DNA of 64,000 bases from Rhizobacter sp. GTDB taxonomy: Bacteria > Pseudomonadota > Gammaproteobacteria > Burkholderiales > Burkholderiaceae_C. The stretch's first letter is position 1; each line of letters begins with the position of its first letter. Of this stretch, positions 8,706-22,601 are shown in pieces. The stretch lies in NCBI GenBank assembly GCA_019635355.1, contig JAHBZQ010000001.1, positions 744,001 through 808,000 on the forward strand, read 5' to 3'. The position numbers and the translations under genes were made by a program. The notes under the pieces were generated by a model. It did no database searches. It was not told the origin of the DNA and worked only from the letters and a program-made list of their open reading frames with translations.

Positions 8706-9935
8706 ATGAATGAGCCTTCGACCCTTCCGTACATCGACCCGTCGCTCGCGCCCGCGCTGCAGCGCAGCGGGCTCGCCACCATGACCCTCGGCGATCGCGA
8801 GCTGCTGCCCGTGGTGCAAGGGGGCATGGGCGTCGGCATCTCGGCGCACCGCCTCGCCGGCACCGTGGCCAGCTGGGGTGGGGTGGGCACCCTCTCGTCG
8901 GTCGACCTGCGCCGCCACCACCCCGACCTGATGGAGCGCACGCAGGGCCTGGCCGCCCAGATCGGCCGCGAAGCCGAGGCCAAGGCGAGCATCGACGCCG
9001 CCAACCTCGAGGCCCTGGAGCGCGAGATCCGCGCGGCGCGCGTGGCCGCGAAAGGCAAGGGCCTGGTCGCGATCAACGTGATGCGCGCGGTGAGCGAATA
9101 CGCGAGCTCGGTGAAGCGGGCGCTCGAATGCGGCATCGACGCGGTCGTGGTGGGCGCCGGCCTGCCGCTCGACCTGCCCGACCTCGCGCAAGACCACCCC
9201 AAGGCGCTGCTGATCCCCATCCTGTCCGACGCGCGTGGCGTGCAGCTCATCGTGCGCAAGTGGGAGCGCAAGAAGCGCGTGCCCGATGCCATCGTGATCG
9301 AGCACCCGCGGCTCGCCGGCGGCCACCTGGGTGCCGCGCGCGTGGCCGACCTGCAAGACCCGCGCTTCGATTTCGAGAACGTGCTGCCGCAGGTGCGCGA
9401 GTTCCTGCGCTCGGCGGGCCTCGAGCGCGAGGTGCCGCTGATCGCTGCCGGTGGCGTGCGCACGCACGGCGACATCGCCCGCCTGCAAGGCCTGGGTGCG
9501 GCCGGGGTGCAGCTGGGCACGCCCTTCGCCGTGACCGAAGAGTGCGATGCCGACCTCGCCTTCAAGCGCGTGCTGGCCGAAGCGCGCGACGAAGACATGG
9601 TCGAGTTCACGAGCGTGGCCGGCCTGCCGGCACGCGCGGTGGGCACGCCCTGGCTGCGCGCCTACCTCAAGATCGAAGACCGCCTGCAGAAGGTCACGCA
9701 TGCCCGCAAGCGCTGCACCAAGGCCTTCGACTGCCTGGCGCAATGCGGGCTGCGCGACGGCCTGCCGGGCTGGGGCCAGTTCTGCATCGACCACCAGCTC
9801 GGGGCCGCCCTGCGCGGCGACACCAAGAAGGGCCTCTTCTTCCGCGGCGTGGGGGCCTTGCCCTTCGGCCCGCAGATCCGCAGCGTGCGCGACCTGCTCG
9901 ACCGCCTCTTGAGCCCGGTGCCCGCGGCCGCCTGA
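8706..9935 (+). CDS. Nitronate monooxygenase family flavoprotein
   Basis: 409 residues from the ATG at 8706; an in-frame GTG seven codons earlier is less likely. FMN-binding TIM-barrel features of the 2-nitropropane dioxygenase / nitronate monooxygenase family are visible: an N-terminal VVQGGMGVGIS, the GGHLG motif that places the family's usual catalytic His, and the FMN-phosphate segment IAAGGVRTHGD followed by GAAGVQLGTPF. A cysteine-rich C-terminal extension (CTKAFDCLAQCG) is longer than in the classical enzyme. It stands alone, divergent from the secreted hydrolase. Whether it oxidises nitronates or acts as a different NADH- or FMN-dependent enzyme cannot be judged. Confidence 0.8.
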   Translation: MNEPSTLPYIDPSLAPALQRSGLATMTLGDRELLPVVQGGMGVGISAHRLAGTVASWGGVGTLSSVDLRRHHPDLMERTQGLAAQIGREAEAKASIDAANLEALEREIRAARVAAKGKGLVAINVMRAVSEYASSVKRALECGIDAVVVGAGLPLDLPDLAQDHPKALLIPILSDARGVQLIVRKWERKKRVPDAIVIEHPRLAGGHLGAARVADLQDPRFDFENVLPQVREFLRSAGLEREVPLIAAGGVRTHGDIARLQGLGAAGVQLGTPFAVTEECDADLAFKRVLAEARDEDMVEFTSVAGLPARAVGTPWLRAYLKIEDRLQKVTHARKRCTKAFDCLAQCGLRDGLPGWGQFCIDHQLGAALRGDTKKGLFFRGVGALPFGPQIRSVRDLLDRLLSPVPAAA

Positions 9936-9996
9936 GGCCCATCGTCATGTAGCACCGCTGGCCCCGCGCCGCCGCGCGGGCCCGCGATGCCCCTAC

Positions 9997-10073
9997 CCAT
10001 GCAAGGTGTGACAGGTACACCTGGGGGTGCCCGGTGCTCCAATGGTTAGCACCCCACCTCACGCACACCTTGC

Positions 10074-10077
<4 letters not shown>
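9997..10077 (+). promoter_or_regulatory. Nested inverted repeats spanning the start codon of the PAS histidine kinase
   Basis: A perfect 14-bp inverted repeat has its left arm at 9997-10010 (CCATGCAAGGTGTG) and its right arm at 10064-10077, so the right arm contains the kinase ATG (10074-10076). Inside the 53-base spacer lie CAGGT/ACCTG (10012-10023) and GGGGTGC/GCACCCC (10024-10030 and 10049-10055), with an alternative pairing GGTGCT/AGCACC. No Shine-Dalgarno sequence precedes the ATG. It could be a structured leader that hides the start codon, or a protein-binding operator. It matches no riboswitch class I recognise. Confidence 0.55.
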
Positions 10078-11576
<1,499 letters not shown>

Positions 11577-11588
11577 GGACACACCGTC

Positions 11589-11957
11589 ATGGCCCGCATC
11601 CTCGTCATCGAAGACAACCCCGCCAACCTCGAACTCGCGCAATACCTGCTCGAGCACCACGGGCACACCGTGCTCGTGGCCACCGACGGCAAGGCCGGCG
11701 TGAGCATCGCGCGCCGCGAGCGGCCCGAGCTCATCGTCTGCGACCTGCAGATGCCGGTGCTCGACGGCTACGGCGTGCTCGAGCAGCTCAAGGGCGATGG
11801 GTCGATGGCCAGCGTGCCCATCGTGGCGGTGACGGCGTTTTCGATGGCCGGCGATGAAGAGAAGGTGCGCCGGGCCGGCTTCGACGGCTACTTCTCCAAG
11901 CCCATCGAGCCCGAGACCTTCGTGCAGCAGATCGAGGCCTTCCTGCCTTCCGGTTGA
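11589..11957 (+). CDS. Single-domain response regulator (receiver only)
   Basis: 122 residues forming just one CheY-like receiver: an acidic pocket around IEDN near residue 8, the phosphoacceptor D52 in CDLQMP, a Thr in AVTAF and the conserved Lys in FSKPIEP. It has no output domain, so it probably shuttles phosphate within the relay or acts by protein contact. It sits between two kinase genes, 12 bases after the first and 5 bases before the second, so it is almost certainly co-transcribed with both. Confidence 0.92.
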   Translation: MARILVIEDNPANLELAQYLLEHHGHTVLVATDGKAGVSIARRERPELIVCDLQMPVLDGYGVLEQLKGDGSMASVPIVAVTAFSMAGDEEKVRRAGFDGYFSKPIEPETFVQQIEAFLPSG

Positions 11958-11962
11958 CGCCC

Positions 11963-13687
11963 ATGGCCCGCATCCTCGTCGTCGACGACCACGCCACCAA
12001 CCGCGACCTGATCGCCACGCTGCTCGGCTATGCGGGCCACCAGGTCGACGAGGCGGCCGACGGCGCCGAGGCCTTGCAGAAGGTGCGCGAGACCCAGCCC
12101 ACGCTCGTGATCTGCGACATCCTCATGCCCACGATGGACGGCTACGAGTTCGTGCGCCGCCTGCGCGCCGAGCCGGCCATCGCCCACACCGACGTGGTGT
12201 TCTGCACCGCCACCTTCATGGAAAGCGAGGCCCGCAAACTTGCCGCCTCGTGTGGCGTGAGCCAGGTGCTTTTCAAGCCCTGCGAGCCGCAGCAGATCCT
12301 CGGCGTGGTGACGGCCGCGCTCGCCCACGAGCGCCCGCGCGGCCCCGCGGTGGCCACTGCCGACTTCGACCGCGAGCACCTGCGCCTCGTGACCGACAAG
12401 CTCGTGGCGCAGTCCAACGAGCTGCTGCACGCCAACCAGCGGCTCTCGGCGCTGACCGAGCTCAACCTGCGCCTTGCCTCCGAGCGCGACCCTTTCGCAC
12501 TCCTCAACCAGGTGTGCCGCGGCGCACGAGACCTGATCGGTGCGCGCTACGCCATCCTCGGCGTGCGCCACAAGAACGGCGTGGACACGGCGCATTTCGC
12601 CACCTGGGGCCTCGACCCCGAAGCCTCGGGCCCCTTCGACCCGAGTGACCTCACCGCCGGCGTGCTGGGCATCGTGATGCAGGAGCGCACGCCGCGCCGC
12701 TTCCTCAACCCCTCGGGCGACCCGGTGCGCCTGGGCTTCCCGGCGAGCTGCCCGCCCTTCAGCAGCGGGCTCGTGGCGCCCATCGTGTCGCTGCAGCAGT
12801 CGTATGGGTGGATCCTGCTCATCGACAAGCTCGGCGCCGACAGCTTCAGCGCGGACGACGAACGCCTGCTCGGCATTCACGCCGCGCAGGCCGGCCGCAT
12901 CTACGAAAACGGCAGCCTCTACCTCGCGATGAAACACAGCGCCGAGCAGCTGCAGATCGCCAACGAGACGCTGGAGCAGCGGGTGGAAAGCCGCACCGCG
13001 CAGCTGCGCGAGATCATCGGCGGGCTCGAGAGCTTCAACCGCACCGTCTCGCACGACCTGCGCGGGCCGCTCGGCGGCATTGCCGGTGCGTCGCGCAAGG
13101 CCTGCGAGTTCCTCGAAGCCGGGCAGCTCGACCGGGCCGCGCAGATGCTGGGCCTGATCGCCCAGAGCGCCGAGCGCACCGAGCGGCTGGTGAACGCGCT
13201 GCTGGCGCTCGCCCGCGCCAGCGAAACCGAGCTGCATCGCCAGCGGGTCGACACGGGTGCACTCGTGCGCGAGGTGGTGGCGGCGCTGCCGCCGCCGGCC
13301 GGCGGGGCGCCGGTGCAGGTGACGGTCGGCGAGCTGCCGCAGGTCGACGCCGACCCCACGCTCCTGCGCCAGGTGTTCGTGAACCTGCTCACCAACGCGG
13401 TGAAGTTCGCCGGCGCCGGCGCGTCGCCGCAGGTCGAGGTGGGTGCGGTCGAAGAGCAGGGCCACCCCGTCTTCTTCGTGCGCGACAACGGCGTGGGCTT
13501 CAGCGAGGCGCAGGCCGAGCGCCTCTTCCACCCCTTCCAGCGCCTGCACGGCGCGCGCTACGACGGCTTCGGCCTGGGGCTGTCGATCGTCAAGCGCATC
13601 GTCGAGCGCCACCAGGGCGAGATCCGCGCCGAAGGCCGGCCGGGGCAGGGCGCGACCTTCTACTTCAGCACCGGCAGCGGGCCCTGA
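11963..13687 (+). CDS. REC-GAF-histidine kinase (phytochrome-type kinase core)
   Basis: 574 residues from the ATG at 11963, five bases after the preceding stop. An N-terminal receiver has D52 (CDILMP). A GAF domain (about 160-325) follows, with no obvious bilin-binding Cys motif. A short coiled coil leads to a HisKA domain whose H-box is SHDLRGPL (H364), the variant common in bacteriophytochrome-like kinases. The HATPase domain has NLLTNAVKF, DNGVGF and GFGLGL. A kinase with its receiver at the N-terminus is usually itself controlled by phosphorylation. It probably receives phosphate from the upstream kinase directly or through the lone receiver. Confidence 0.88.
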   Translation: MARILVVDDHATNRDLIATLLGYAGHQVDEAADGAEALQKVRETQPTLVICDILMPTMDGYEFVRRLRAEPAIAHTDVVFCTATFMESEARKLAASCGVSQVLFKPCEPQQILGVVTAALAHERPRGPAVATADFDREHLRLVTDKLVAQSNELLHANQRLSALTELNLRLASERDPFALLNQVCRGARDLIGARYAILGVRHKNGVDTAHFATWGLDPEASGPFDPSDLTAGVLGIVMQERTPRRFLNPSGDPVRLGFPASCPPFSSGLVAPIVSLQQSYGWILLIDKLGADSFSADDERLLGIHAAQAGRIYENGSLYLAMKHSAEQLQIANETLEQRVESRTAQLREIIGGLESFNRTVSHDLRGPLGGIAGASRKACEFLEAGQLDRAAQMLGLIAQSAERTERLVNALLALARASETELHRQRVDTGALVREVVAALPPPAGGAPVQVTVGELPQVDADPTLLRQVFVNLLTNAVKFAGAGASPQVEVGAVEEQGHPVFFVRDNGVGFSEAQAERLFHPFQRLHGARYDGFGLGLSIVKRIVERHQGEIRAEGRPGQGATFYFSTGSGP

Positions 13688-13719
13688 CGCGCGCGTCTCC
13701 GTGACGCACGCCACACCCT

Positions 13720-13739
13720 GCCGGCCTGCGTGGGCCGGC
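13720..13739. terminator. GC-rich hairpin after the REC-GAF kinase
   Basis: GCCGGCC (13720-13726) and GGCCGGC (13733-13739) form a 7-bp stem with a six-base loop, about 30 bases after the kinase stop. There is no T-run, so it may be a pause or mRNA-end hairpin rather than a classical intrinsic terminator. Confidence 0.25.
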
Positions 13740-13854
13740 CCGTGCGAGGGCTTGACCGCCGTCAAGCGGTGCAGGGCGCCGGCTCCCCACACTCGCCGCG
13801 AGTCGATGGCCTGATACATGACAACCCCGGGGCCGCCGGCCCAAGGGAGCTTTC

Positions 13855-15020
13855 ATGTCACAAGAAACTGTCCTCATCGTCGACGACAGCCCCGAGAACC
13901 TCACGGTGCTCGGCGAGCTGCTCAAACACGACTACCGCGTGCTCGCCGCCACCAGCGGCCTGCGCGCCCTGCAGCTGGCGTCGCGCCAGCCCCGGCCCGA
14001 CCTCATCCTGCTCGACGTGATGATGCCGGAGATGAACGGCTACCAGGTGCTCGCCGCCTTGCAGGCCACGCCGGAAACGCGCGACATCCCCGTCATCTTC
14101 ACCACCGCCATGAGCGCGACGGAAGACGAAGAGCAGGGCCTGCACCTCGGCGCCGCCGACTACCTCACCAAGCCGCTGCGGCCGGCCATCGTGCTGGCCC
14201 GCGTGCAGACGCACCTGGCGCTCAAGCGTGCGCGCGATGCGCTCAAGCGCGACAAGGCCAGCTTGGAGATGGAAGTCTTGCGCCAGATGCAGGAAAACCG
14301 GCTCATCCAGGACGTGGCCATGCGTGCGCTGGCTCGCCTCGCCGAAACGCGCGACAACGAAACAGGCAACCACATCCTGCGCACGCAGGAATACGTGCAG
14401 CTGTTGGCGCAGCGCGCGCGCCTGTGCCCCAAGTTCTCCGACGAACTCAGCGAGCGCAGCGTGGCGCTGATCGCCAGGTCGGCACCGCTGCACGACATCG
14501 GCAAGGTCGGCATCCCCGACCGCATCCTGCTCAAGCCCGGCAAGCTCACACCCGACGAGTGGGAGGTGATGAAGACGCATGCGGCGCTGGGCGCCGACGC
14601 CATCGGCCGCGCGGTGGCCGACCTGCAGCAACCGCCCGGCTTCCTGATGTACGCCACGCAGATCGCCCGTCATCACCACGAGCGCTGGGACGGCACCGGC
14701 TACCCCGACCGTCTGGCTGGCACCGCCATCCCGCTGGCGGCCCGCCTGATGGCGATTGCCGACGTGTTCGACGCGCTCATCTCGCGGCGCAGCTACAAGG
14801 CCCCGATGCCGCCTGCCGTGGCGCGCGAGACGATGGCTGCCGGGCGCGGCCGGCAGTTCGACCCCGACCTGCTCGATGTCTTTCTCGAAGCGTTCGACGA
14901 GTTCTGCGAGATCGCCCGCCGCCGCCCCGACGACGCGGCCGATCACGCCACCCCGGCACTGCCCCACGGCGCACCGGCGCACCCCGGCACCGAGCCGGCA
15001 GAACGGACGGCCCGACCGGC

Positions 15021-15024
<4 letters not shown>
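13855..15024 (+). CDS. Response regulator with HD-GYP domain (cyclic-di-GMP phosphodiesterase)
   Basis: 389 residues. The receiver (about 1-120) has D54 in LLDVMMP, followed by a helical linker. The HD-GYP domain contains H213-D214 (LHDIGK), the HHHERWDGTGYP segment starting at 273, and the GYP triplet at 282-284, so the metal- and substrate-binding residues look intact. It should hydrolyse cyclic-di-GMP under control of phosphorylation. A GGGAG-type ribosome-binding site lies just upstream of the ATG. Its stop overlaps the ATG of the next hybrid kinase (ATGA at 15021-15024), so the two are translationally coupled and probably functional partners. Confidence 0.93.
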
Positions 15025-18353
<3,329 letters not shown>

Positions 18354-18393
18354 GCGCCACGGCCGCCTGAGCGCAAGCGCCTCTTCGGCGCAA

Positions 18394-18417
18394 GGTCATT
18401 GCGATGGGTCAATGACC
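18394..18417 (+). promoter_or_regulatory. Inverted repeat with an Anr/FNR/Dnr-like core upstream of the ribonucleotide reductase
   Basis: GGTCATTG (18394-18401) and CAATGACC (18410-18417) form perfect 8-bp arms around an 8-base centre. Inside lies TTGCG-ATGG-GTCAA (18399-18412), which has the TTG-N8-CAA spacing of FNR-family boxes. Its right half is perfect and its left half weaker. It is 88 bases before the ATG. FNR-type control of class II reductases by low oxygen is known in other proteobacteria; here it is inferred. Confidence 0.4.
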
Positions 18418-18504
18418 CGGCATGCGTCACAGTGCGCTGATCGACATCAAATACGCCGCAGCCCATGCGGTCGTACCGTGCGCACCCACAAGGAGAGCCA
18501 CGCC

Positions 18505-21500
18505 ATGCACGAGACCGCCAGCACCGCCCACACCCGGGCCAACCTGCCCGCCCAGGAGATCAGCGAAGAAGTGCTGATCGAGAAGTACGCCAAGGGCGAC
18601 GAACGCAGCATCGCCGCCGTGTGCCAGCGCGTGGCCCACGCGCTGGCGCAGGCCGAGCCCGGCGCGGCCCGCGCGCAGTGGGAAGAGCGTTTCGCCCAGG
18701 CGCTGCGCCAGGGCTTCGTGCCGGCGGGGCGCATCCAGTCGGCCGCGGGCACCGAGCTTTCGGCCACGCTCATCAATTGCTTCGTGCAGCCGGTGGGCGA
18801 CTCCATCGCGCACGTGGACGAGGGCCACCCCGGCATCTACATCGCCCTCACCGAAGCGGCCGAGACCATGCGCCGCGGCGGTGGCGTGGGCTACGACTTC
18901 AGCCGCATCCGCCCGCGCGGCGCGTGGGTGGGCAGCACCCAGAGCAGCGCCTCGGGGCCAGTGAGCTACATGCGTGTGTTCGACCGCTCCTGCGAGACGG
19001 TCGAAAGCGCCGGCGCACGCCGTGGCGCGCAGATGGGCGTGCTGCGCTGCGACCACCCCGACATCGAGGAATTCATCCACGCCAAGGACGAAGGCGACCT
19101 CAAGAACTTCAACATCTCCGTCGGCGTGACCGATGCCTTCATGGAAGCGGTGCAGGCCGACACCGACTTCGCGCTTGTGCACCGCGCCGAGCCGGGCCTC
19201 GCGCAGAAGGAGGCGGGCGCGCATCAGGCCGGTGGCGTGTGGGTCTACCGCAAGCTGCGCGCACGCGACCTGTGGGAGCAGGTCATGCGCTCCACCTACG
19301 ACCACGCCGAGCCGGGGGTGCTCTTCCTCGACCGCATCAACGCCGACAACAACCTCTCGTACTGCGAGACCATCGCGAGCACCAACCCGTGTGTCACCGC
19401 CGACACCTGGGTCATGACGACCGACGGTGCGAAGCAGGTGCGTGAGCTGGTGGGCCGGTCGTTCAAGGCCGTGGTCGACGGCCGCGCCTACGCCACCGAG
19501 TCCGCGGGCTTCTTCGCCACCGGCGTGAAGCCGGTGCTGCACCTCAAGACCCGGGCCGGGCATTCGCTCAAGCTCACCGCCAACCACCTCGTGCGCTGTG
19601 TCAAGAAGCGCAGCCGCTACGCGCTGGAATGCGAGTGGCGACCGGCCGGCGACCTCGCGCCCGGCGACGAGCTGATGCTGCACGACCACCGGGTGCTCGC
19701 CGGCTGGGACGGCATGCACACCGAGGCCGAGGGCTACCTCATGGGCCTCTTGATCGGAGATGGCACGCTGAAGGCCGACAAGGCGGTGCTGTCAGCCTGG
19801 GCCCCCGAGCTGAAGGCCGTGGCCAACGCGGGAGAGACAGCCACGCACAGCGCCCAAGGGCTGATGCAAGCCGCCCACGCGGCAGCGCAGACCTTGCCTC
19901 ATCGTGCCGACTTCCGCGGCTGGCAGCGTGCCGTGGAGGGGCGCGGCGAGTTCCGGCTGGCCAGCGCCCCCCTGCGCGACCTGGCGATGGCCCTCGGCCT
20001 GGCACCAGGGCGTCGCAAGGCCATCACGCCGCAGATGGAGCGTGCCTCGTCCGAGTTCTGCATCGGCTTGCTGCGGGGCCTCTTCGACGCCGATGGCTCC
20101 GTGCAGGGCCAGCAAGACAAAGGCGTGAGCGTGCGCCTCTCGCAGGCCGACGCCGGATTGCTGCAGACCGCCCAACGCCTGCTGCTGCGGCTCGGCATCG
20201 CATCGACCCTCTACACCGAGCGTCGCCCTGCGGGCACCAAGGCCATGCCCGACGGCAAGGGCGGCCAGCGCGAGTACCCGACCCAGGCCCTGCACGAACT
20301 CGTCATCAGCGGCGAAAACCTGCACCGCTACGCCGACCTGATCGGTTTCGAAGACAGTGCCAAGGCCGAGCGGCTCGACACGCTCCTGGCCGCCTACCGG
20401 CGTGCGCTCAACCGCGAGCGCTACGTCGCCACCGTCGAGTCGCTCACGCCGCTGGGCGAGGAGCCCGTCTTCGACGTGACGGTCAGCGAGGTCCACGCCT
20501 TCGACGCCAACGGCTTGGTGGTGCACAACTGCGCCGAGCAGCCCCTGCCGCCCTATGGCTGCTGCTGCCTTGGCTCCATCGACCTCACACGCTTCGTGCT
20601 CGACCCCTTCGAGCCCACCGCCCGGTTCGACGACGAAGGCTTCGCCAAGCTGTGCAAGGTGGCGGTGCGCATGCTCGACAACGTGCTCGACGTGACCGTG
20701 TGGCCGCTGCCGCAGCAGCAGGAGGAGGCGCGCAACAAGCGGCGCGTGGGCCTGGGCTTCACCGGCCTGGGCGACGCGCTCATCATGCTCAACCAGCGCT
20801 ACGACACGCCCGAGGCGCGCGCCACGGCACGCCACATCTCCGAGGTGATGCGCGACGCGGCGTATGACGCCTCGGTCGACCTCGCGCAGGAGCGCGGCGC
20901 CTTCCCGCTCTTCAATGCCGACCTCTTTTTGCGCCGCGGCAACTTCGCCTCGCGCCTGCCGCAGCGCCTGCGCGAGCGCATTCGCGCGCATGGCCTGCGC
21001 AACTCGCACCTGCTGTCGATCGCACCCACCGGCACCATCAGCCTCGCGTTTGCCGACAACGCGAGCAACGGCATCGAGCCGCCGTTCAGCTGGAGCTACA
21101 CCCGCAAGAAGCGCATGCCCGACGGCGGCTTCAAGGAATACGCGGTGGAAGACCACGCGTGGCGCCTCTACCGGCACCTGAAGGGCGAAGGCGCAGCGCT
21201 CACGCCCGCCTTCGTGACGGCGCTCGAGATGAGCGCGCAGGACCACGCCGCGATGGTGGCCGCGGTGGCGCCGTGCATCGACACCGCCATCTCCAAGACC
21301 GTCAACGTGCCGGCCGACTACCCGTATGCCGATTTCCAGAACCTCTACATGCAGGCCTGGCAGTCGGGACTGAAGGGCCTCGCGACCTACCGGCCCAACG
21401 CGGTGCTCGGCTCGGTGCTGAGCACCACGCCGCAAGGGCAAAAGTCCGGCCCGGCGGTGATGACGCTGGCCGACGCCAACCAACGCCTCGCGCTCGACCG

Positions 21501-22536
21501 CCTGCCCGCCCCCGTGCTGTCGTCGCTGCGCTGGCCCGGCCGGCCCGAGCTGCCCGGTGGCAACGCGGCGTGGACCTTCATGGTCCACCACCCGTTCGGC
21601 GAGTTCGCGCTCTTCGTCGGCGAGCTGGCGGGTGAAGACGGTGCGCCCAAGCCCTTCGAGGTGTGGGTCAACGGCGCCGAGCAGCCGCGCGGCCTGGGGG
21701 CGCTCGCCAAGACCTTGTCGATGGACCTGCGTGCCAACGACCCGGCGTGGCTGCAGTTGAAGCTCGATGCGCTGGCCACGGTGGCCGAGGAGCGGGCGTT
21801 CGAGATGCCGTTCCCGCCCAACGGCGAGCGGCGCCTGTTCCCGGGCGTGGTGGCGGCCACCGCCGCGGTGATCCGCTGGCGTTGCGAGCAGCTCAAGGCG
21901 CTGCCGCGATTGGGCGGCAAGGCCTCCACGCCGGTGATCGATGCGATGTTTGCGCGAGACGAGCCGCACACCGGCCCCTCGGGCACGCTCGCCTGGGCGG
22001 TCGACGTGCACAACCCGGCCACCGACGAAGCCTTCACGCTCACGCTGAAGGAGGTGACGCTGCCCGGCCCCGATGGCGTGGCCGTCACGCGCCCGTGTGC
22101 GGTGGGCTTCTCGGGCAACTACCCGCGTGCGCTCGACGGCCTGGCCCGCGTGCTCTCGCTCGACATGCGCGTGATCGACCCGGCCTGGATCGGCATGAAG
22201 CTGCGCAAGCTGCTGAACTACGCCGAGCCGCTAGGCCACTTCATGGCCTTCGTGCCCGGCCTGCCGCACGGCGAGCGCCGCCAGCAGACTTGGCCCTCGA
22301 CCGTGGCCTACCTGGCGCGGCTCATCATCCACCGCTACGCCATGTTGGGCGTGCTGACGGAAGAGGGCTACCCGGTGCGTGACATGGGCGTGCTCGAAGC
22401 GCCTGACGAGCAAGGCGGGTCGGCACCGCTGCTCATCAGCGGCAAGGTGTGCCCCGAGTGCGGCAACCCCAACGTGATCCACAAGGACGGGTGCGATTTC
22501 TGCACCGCCTGTGGGTACGTGGGGCAGTGCGGCTGA
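18505..22536 (+). CDS. nrdJ: Adenosylcobalamin-dependent (class II) ribonucleotide reductase, interrupted by an intein
   Basis: 1343-residue precursor, giving 963 residues after splicing. The ATG at 18505 follows AAGGAG. It reduces ribonucleotides to deoxyribonucleotides using a cobalamin-generated thiyl radical. Seen in order: an N-terminal RNR domain with C92 (LINCFVQP), one of the redox pair; the barrel, interrupted at 19390-20529 by an intein so that the ligated active-site sequence is STNP-CAEQPLPPYG, in which the Cys is the radical-bearing residue; GCCCLGSIDL with the partner cysteine; the phosphate-binding region SIAPTGTISL; two TSCPD-type domains (about 990-1290); and a C-terminal zinc-ribbon-like tail with CPECG, CDFCTACG and a final CG, likely the shuttle cysteines. 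No radical-generating small subunit is nearby, as expected for class II. Its activity requires intein splicing. Confidence 0.95.
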   Translation: MHETASTAHTRANLPAQEISEEVLIEKYAKGDERSIAAVCQRVAHALAQAEPGAARAQWEERFAQALRQGFVPAGRIQSAAGTELSATLINCFVQPVGDSIAHVDEGHPGIYIALTEAAETMRRGGGVGYDFSRIRPRGAWVGSTQSSASGPVSYMRVFDRSCETVESAGARRGAQMGVLRCDHPDIEEFIHAKDEGDLKNFNISVGVTDAFMEAVQADTDFALVHRAEPGLAQKEAGAHQAGGVWVYRKLRARDLWEQVMRSTYDHAEPGVLFLDRINADNNLSYCETIASTNPCVTADTWVMTTDGAKQVRELVGRSFKAVVDGRAYATESAGFFATGVKPVLHLKTRAGHSLKLTANHLVRCVKKRSRYALECEWRPAGDLAPGDELMLHDHRVLAGWDGMHTEAEGYLMGLLIGDGTLKADKAVLSAWAPELKAVANAGETATHSAQGLMQAAHAAAQTLPHRADFRGWQRAVEGRGEFRLASAPLRDLAMALGLAPGRRKAITPQMERASSEFCIGLLRGLFDADGSVQGQQDKGVSVRLSQADAGLLQTAQRLLLRLGIASTLYTERRPAGTKAMPDGKGGQREYPTQALHELVISGENLHRYADLIGFEDSAKAERLDTLLAAYRRALNRERYVATVESLTPLGEEPVFDVTVSEVHAFDANGLVVHNCAEQPLPPYGCCCLGSIDLTRFVLDPFEPTARFDDEGFAKLCKVAVRMLDNVLDVTVWPLPQQQEEARNKRRVGLGFTGLGDALIMLNQRYDTPEARATARHISEVMRDAAYDASVDLAQERGAFPLFNADLFLRRGNFASRLPQRLRERIRAHGLRNSHLLSIAPTGTISLAFADNASNGIEPPFSWSYTRKKRMPDGGFKEYAVEDHAWRLYRHLKGEGAALTPAFVTALEMSAQDHAAMVAAVAPCIDTAISKTVNVPADYPYADFQNLYMQAWQSGLKGLATYRPNAVLGSVLSTTPQGQKSGPAVMTLADANQRLALDRLPAPVLSSLRWPGRPELPGGNAAWTFMVHHPFGEFALFVGELAGEDGAPKPFEVWVNGAEQPRGLGALAKTLSMDLRANDPAWLQLKLDALATVAEERAFEMPFPPNGERRLFPGVVAATAAVIRWRCEQLKALPRLGGKASTPVIDAMFARDEPHTGPSGTLAWAVDVHNPATDEAFTLTLKEVTLPGPDGVAVTRPCAVGFSGNYPRALDGLARVLSLDMRVIDPAWIGMKLRKLLNYAEPLGHFMAFVPGLPHGERRQQTWPSTVAYLARLIIHRYAMLGVLTEEGYPVRDMGVLEAPDEQGGSAPLLISGKVCPECGNPNVIHKDGCDFCTACGYVGQCG
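19390..20529 (+). mobile_element. LAGLIDADG intein within NrdJ, inserted before the catalytic cysteine
   Basis: 380 in-frame codons, precursor residues 296-675. Block A begins at C296 (CVTADTWVMTTDG). Block B is TANHLVRC with T358 and H361. Two LAGLIDADG helices are seen: GYLMGLLIGDG (410-420) with D419, and LLRGLFDADGS (522-532) with D528 and D530. Block F is VFDVTVSEVHAFDANG, and the terminal residues are H674-N675, followed by C676 as the +1 nucleophile. Both the splicing and the endonuclease acidic residues are present, so it may splice and also still home. Its base composition looks like that of its host, suggesting long residence. The insertion site, immediately 5' of the thiyl-radical Cys, is the most conserved point of the gene, as expected for homing. 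Confidence 0.95.
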
Positions 22537-22601
22537 GGGCATCGCTGCGGCCTTGCCCCGGATCAAAGCCGTGGCCGCGTCGCAGGCGCATGCTGCCGCG
22601 C

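Noticed and set aside
9960..9981. GC-rich imperfect hairpin after the nitronate monooxygenase-like gene
   Set aside because: It has a bulge and no T-run. Such hairpins are frequent by chance in GC-rich DNA, so it was not called as a terminator.
13818..15020. Upstream extension of the hybrid kinase frame beginning at 13818
   Set aside because: The first ~400 codons are the shadow frame of the REC-HD-GYP gene. The real start is the ATG at 15021 overlapping its stop.
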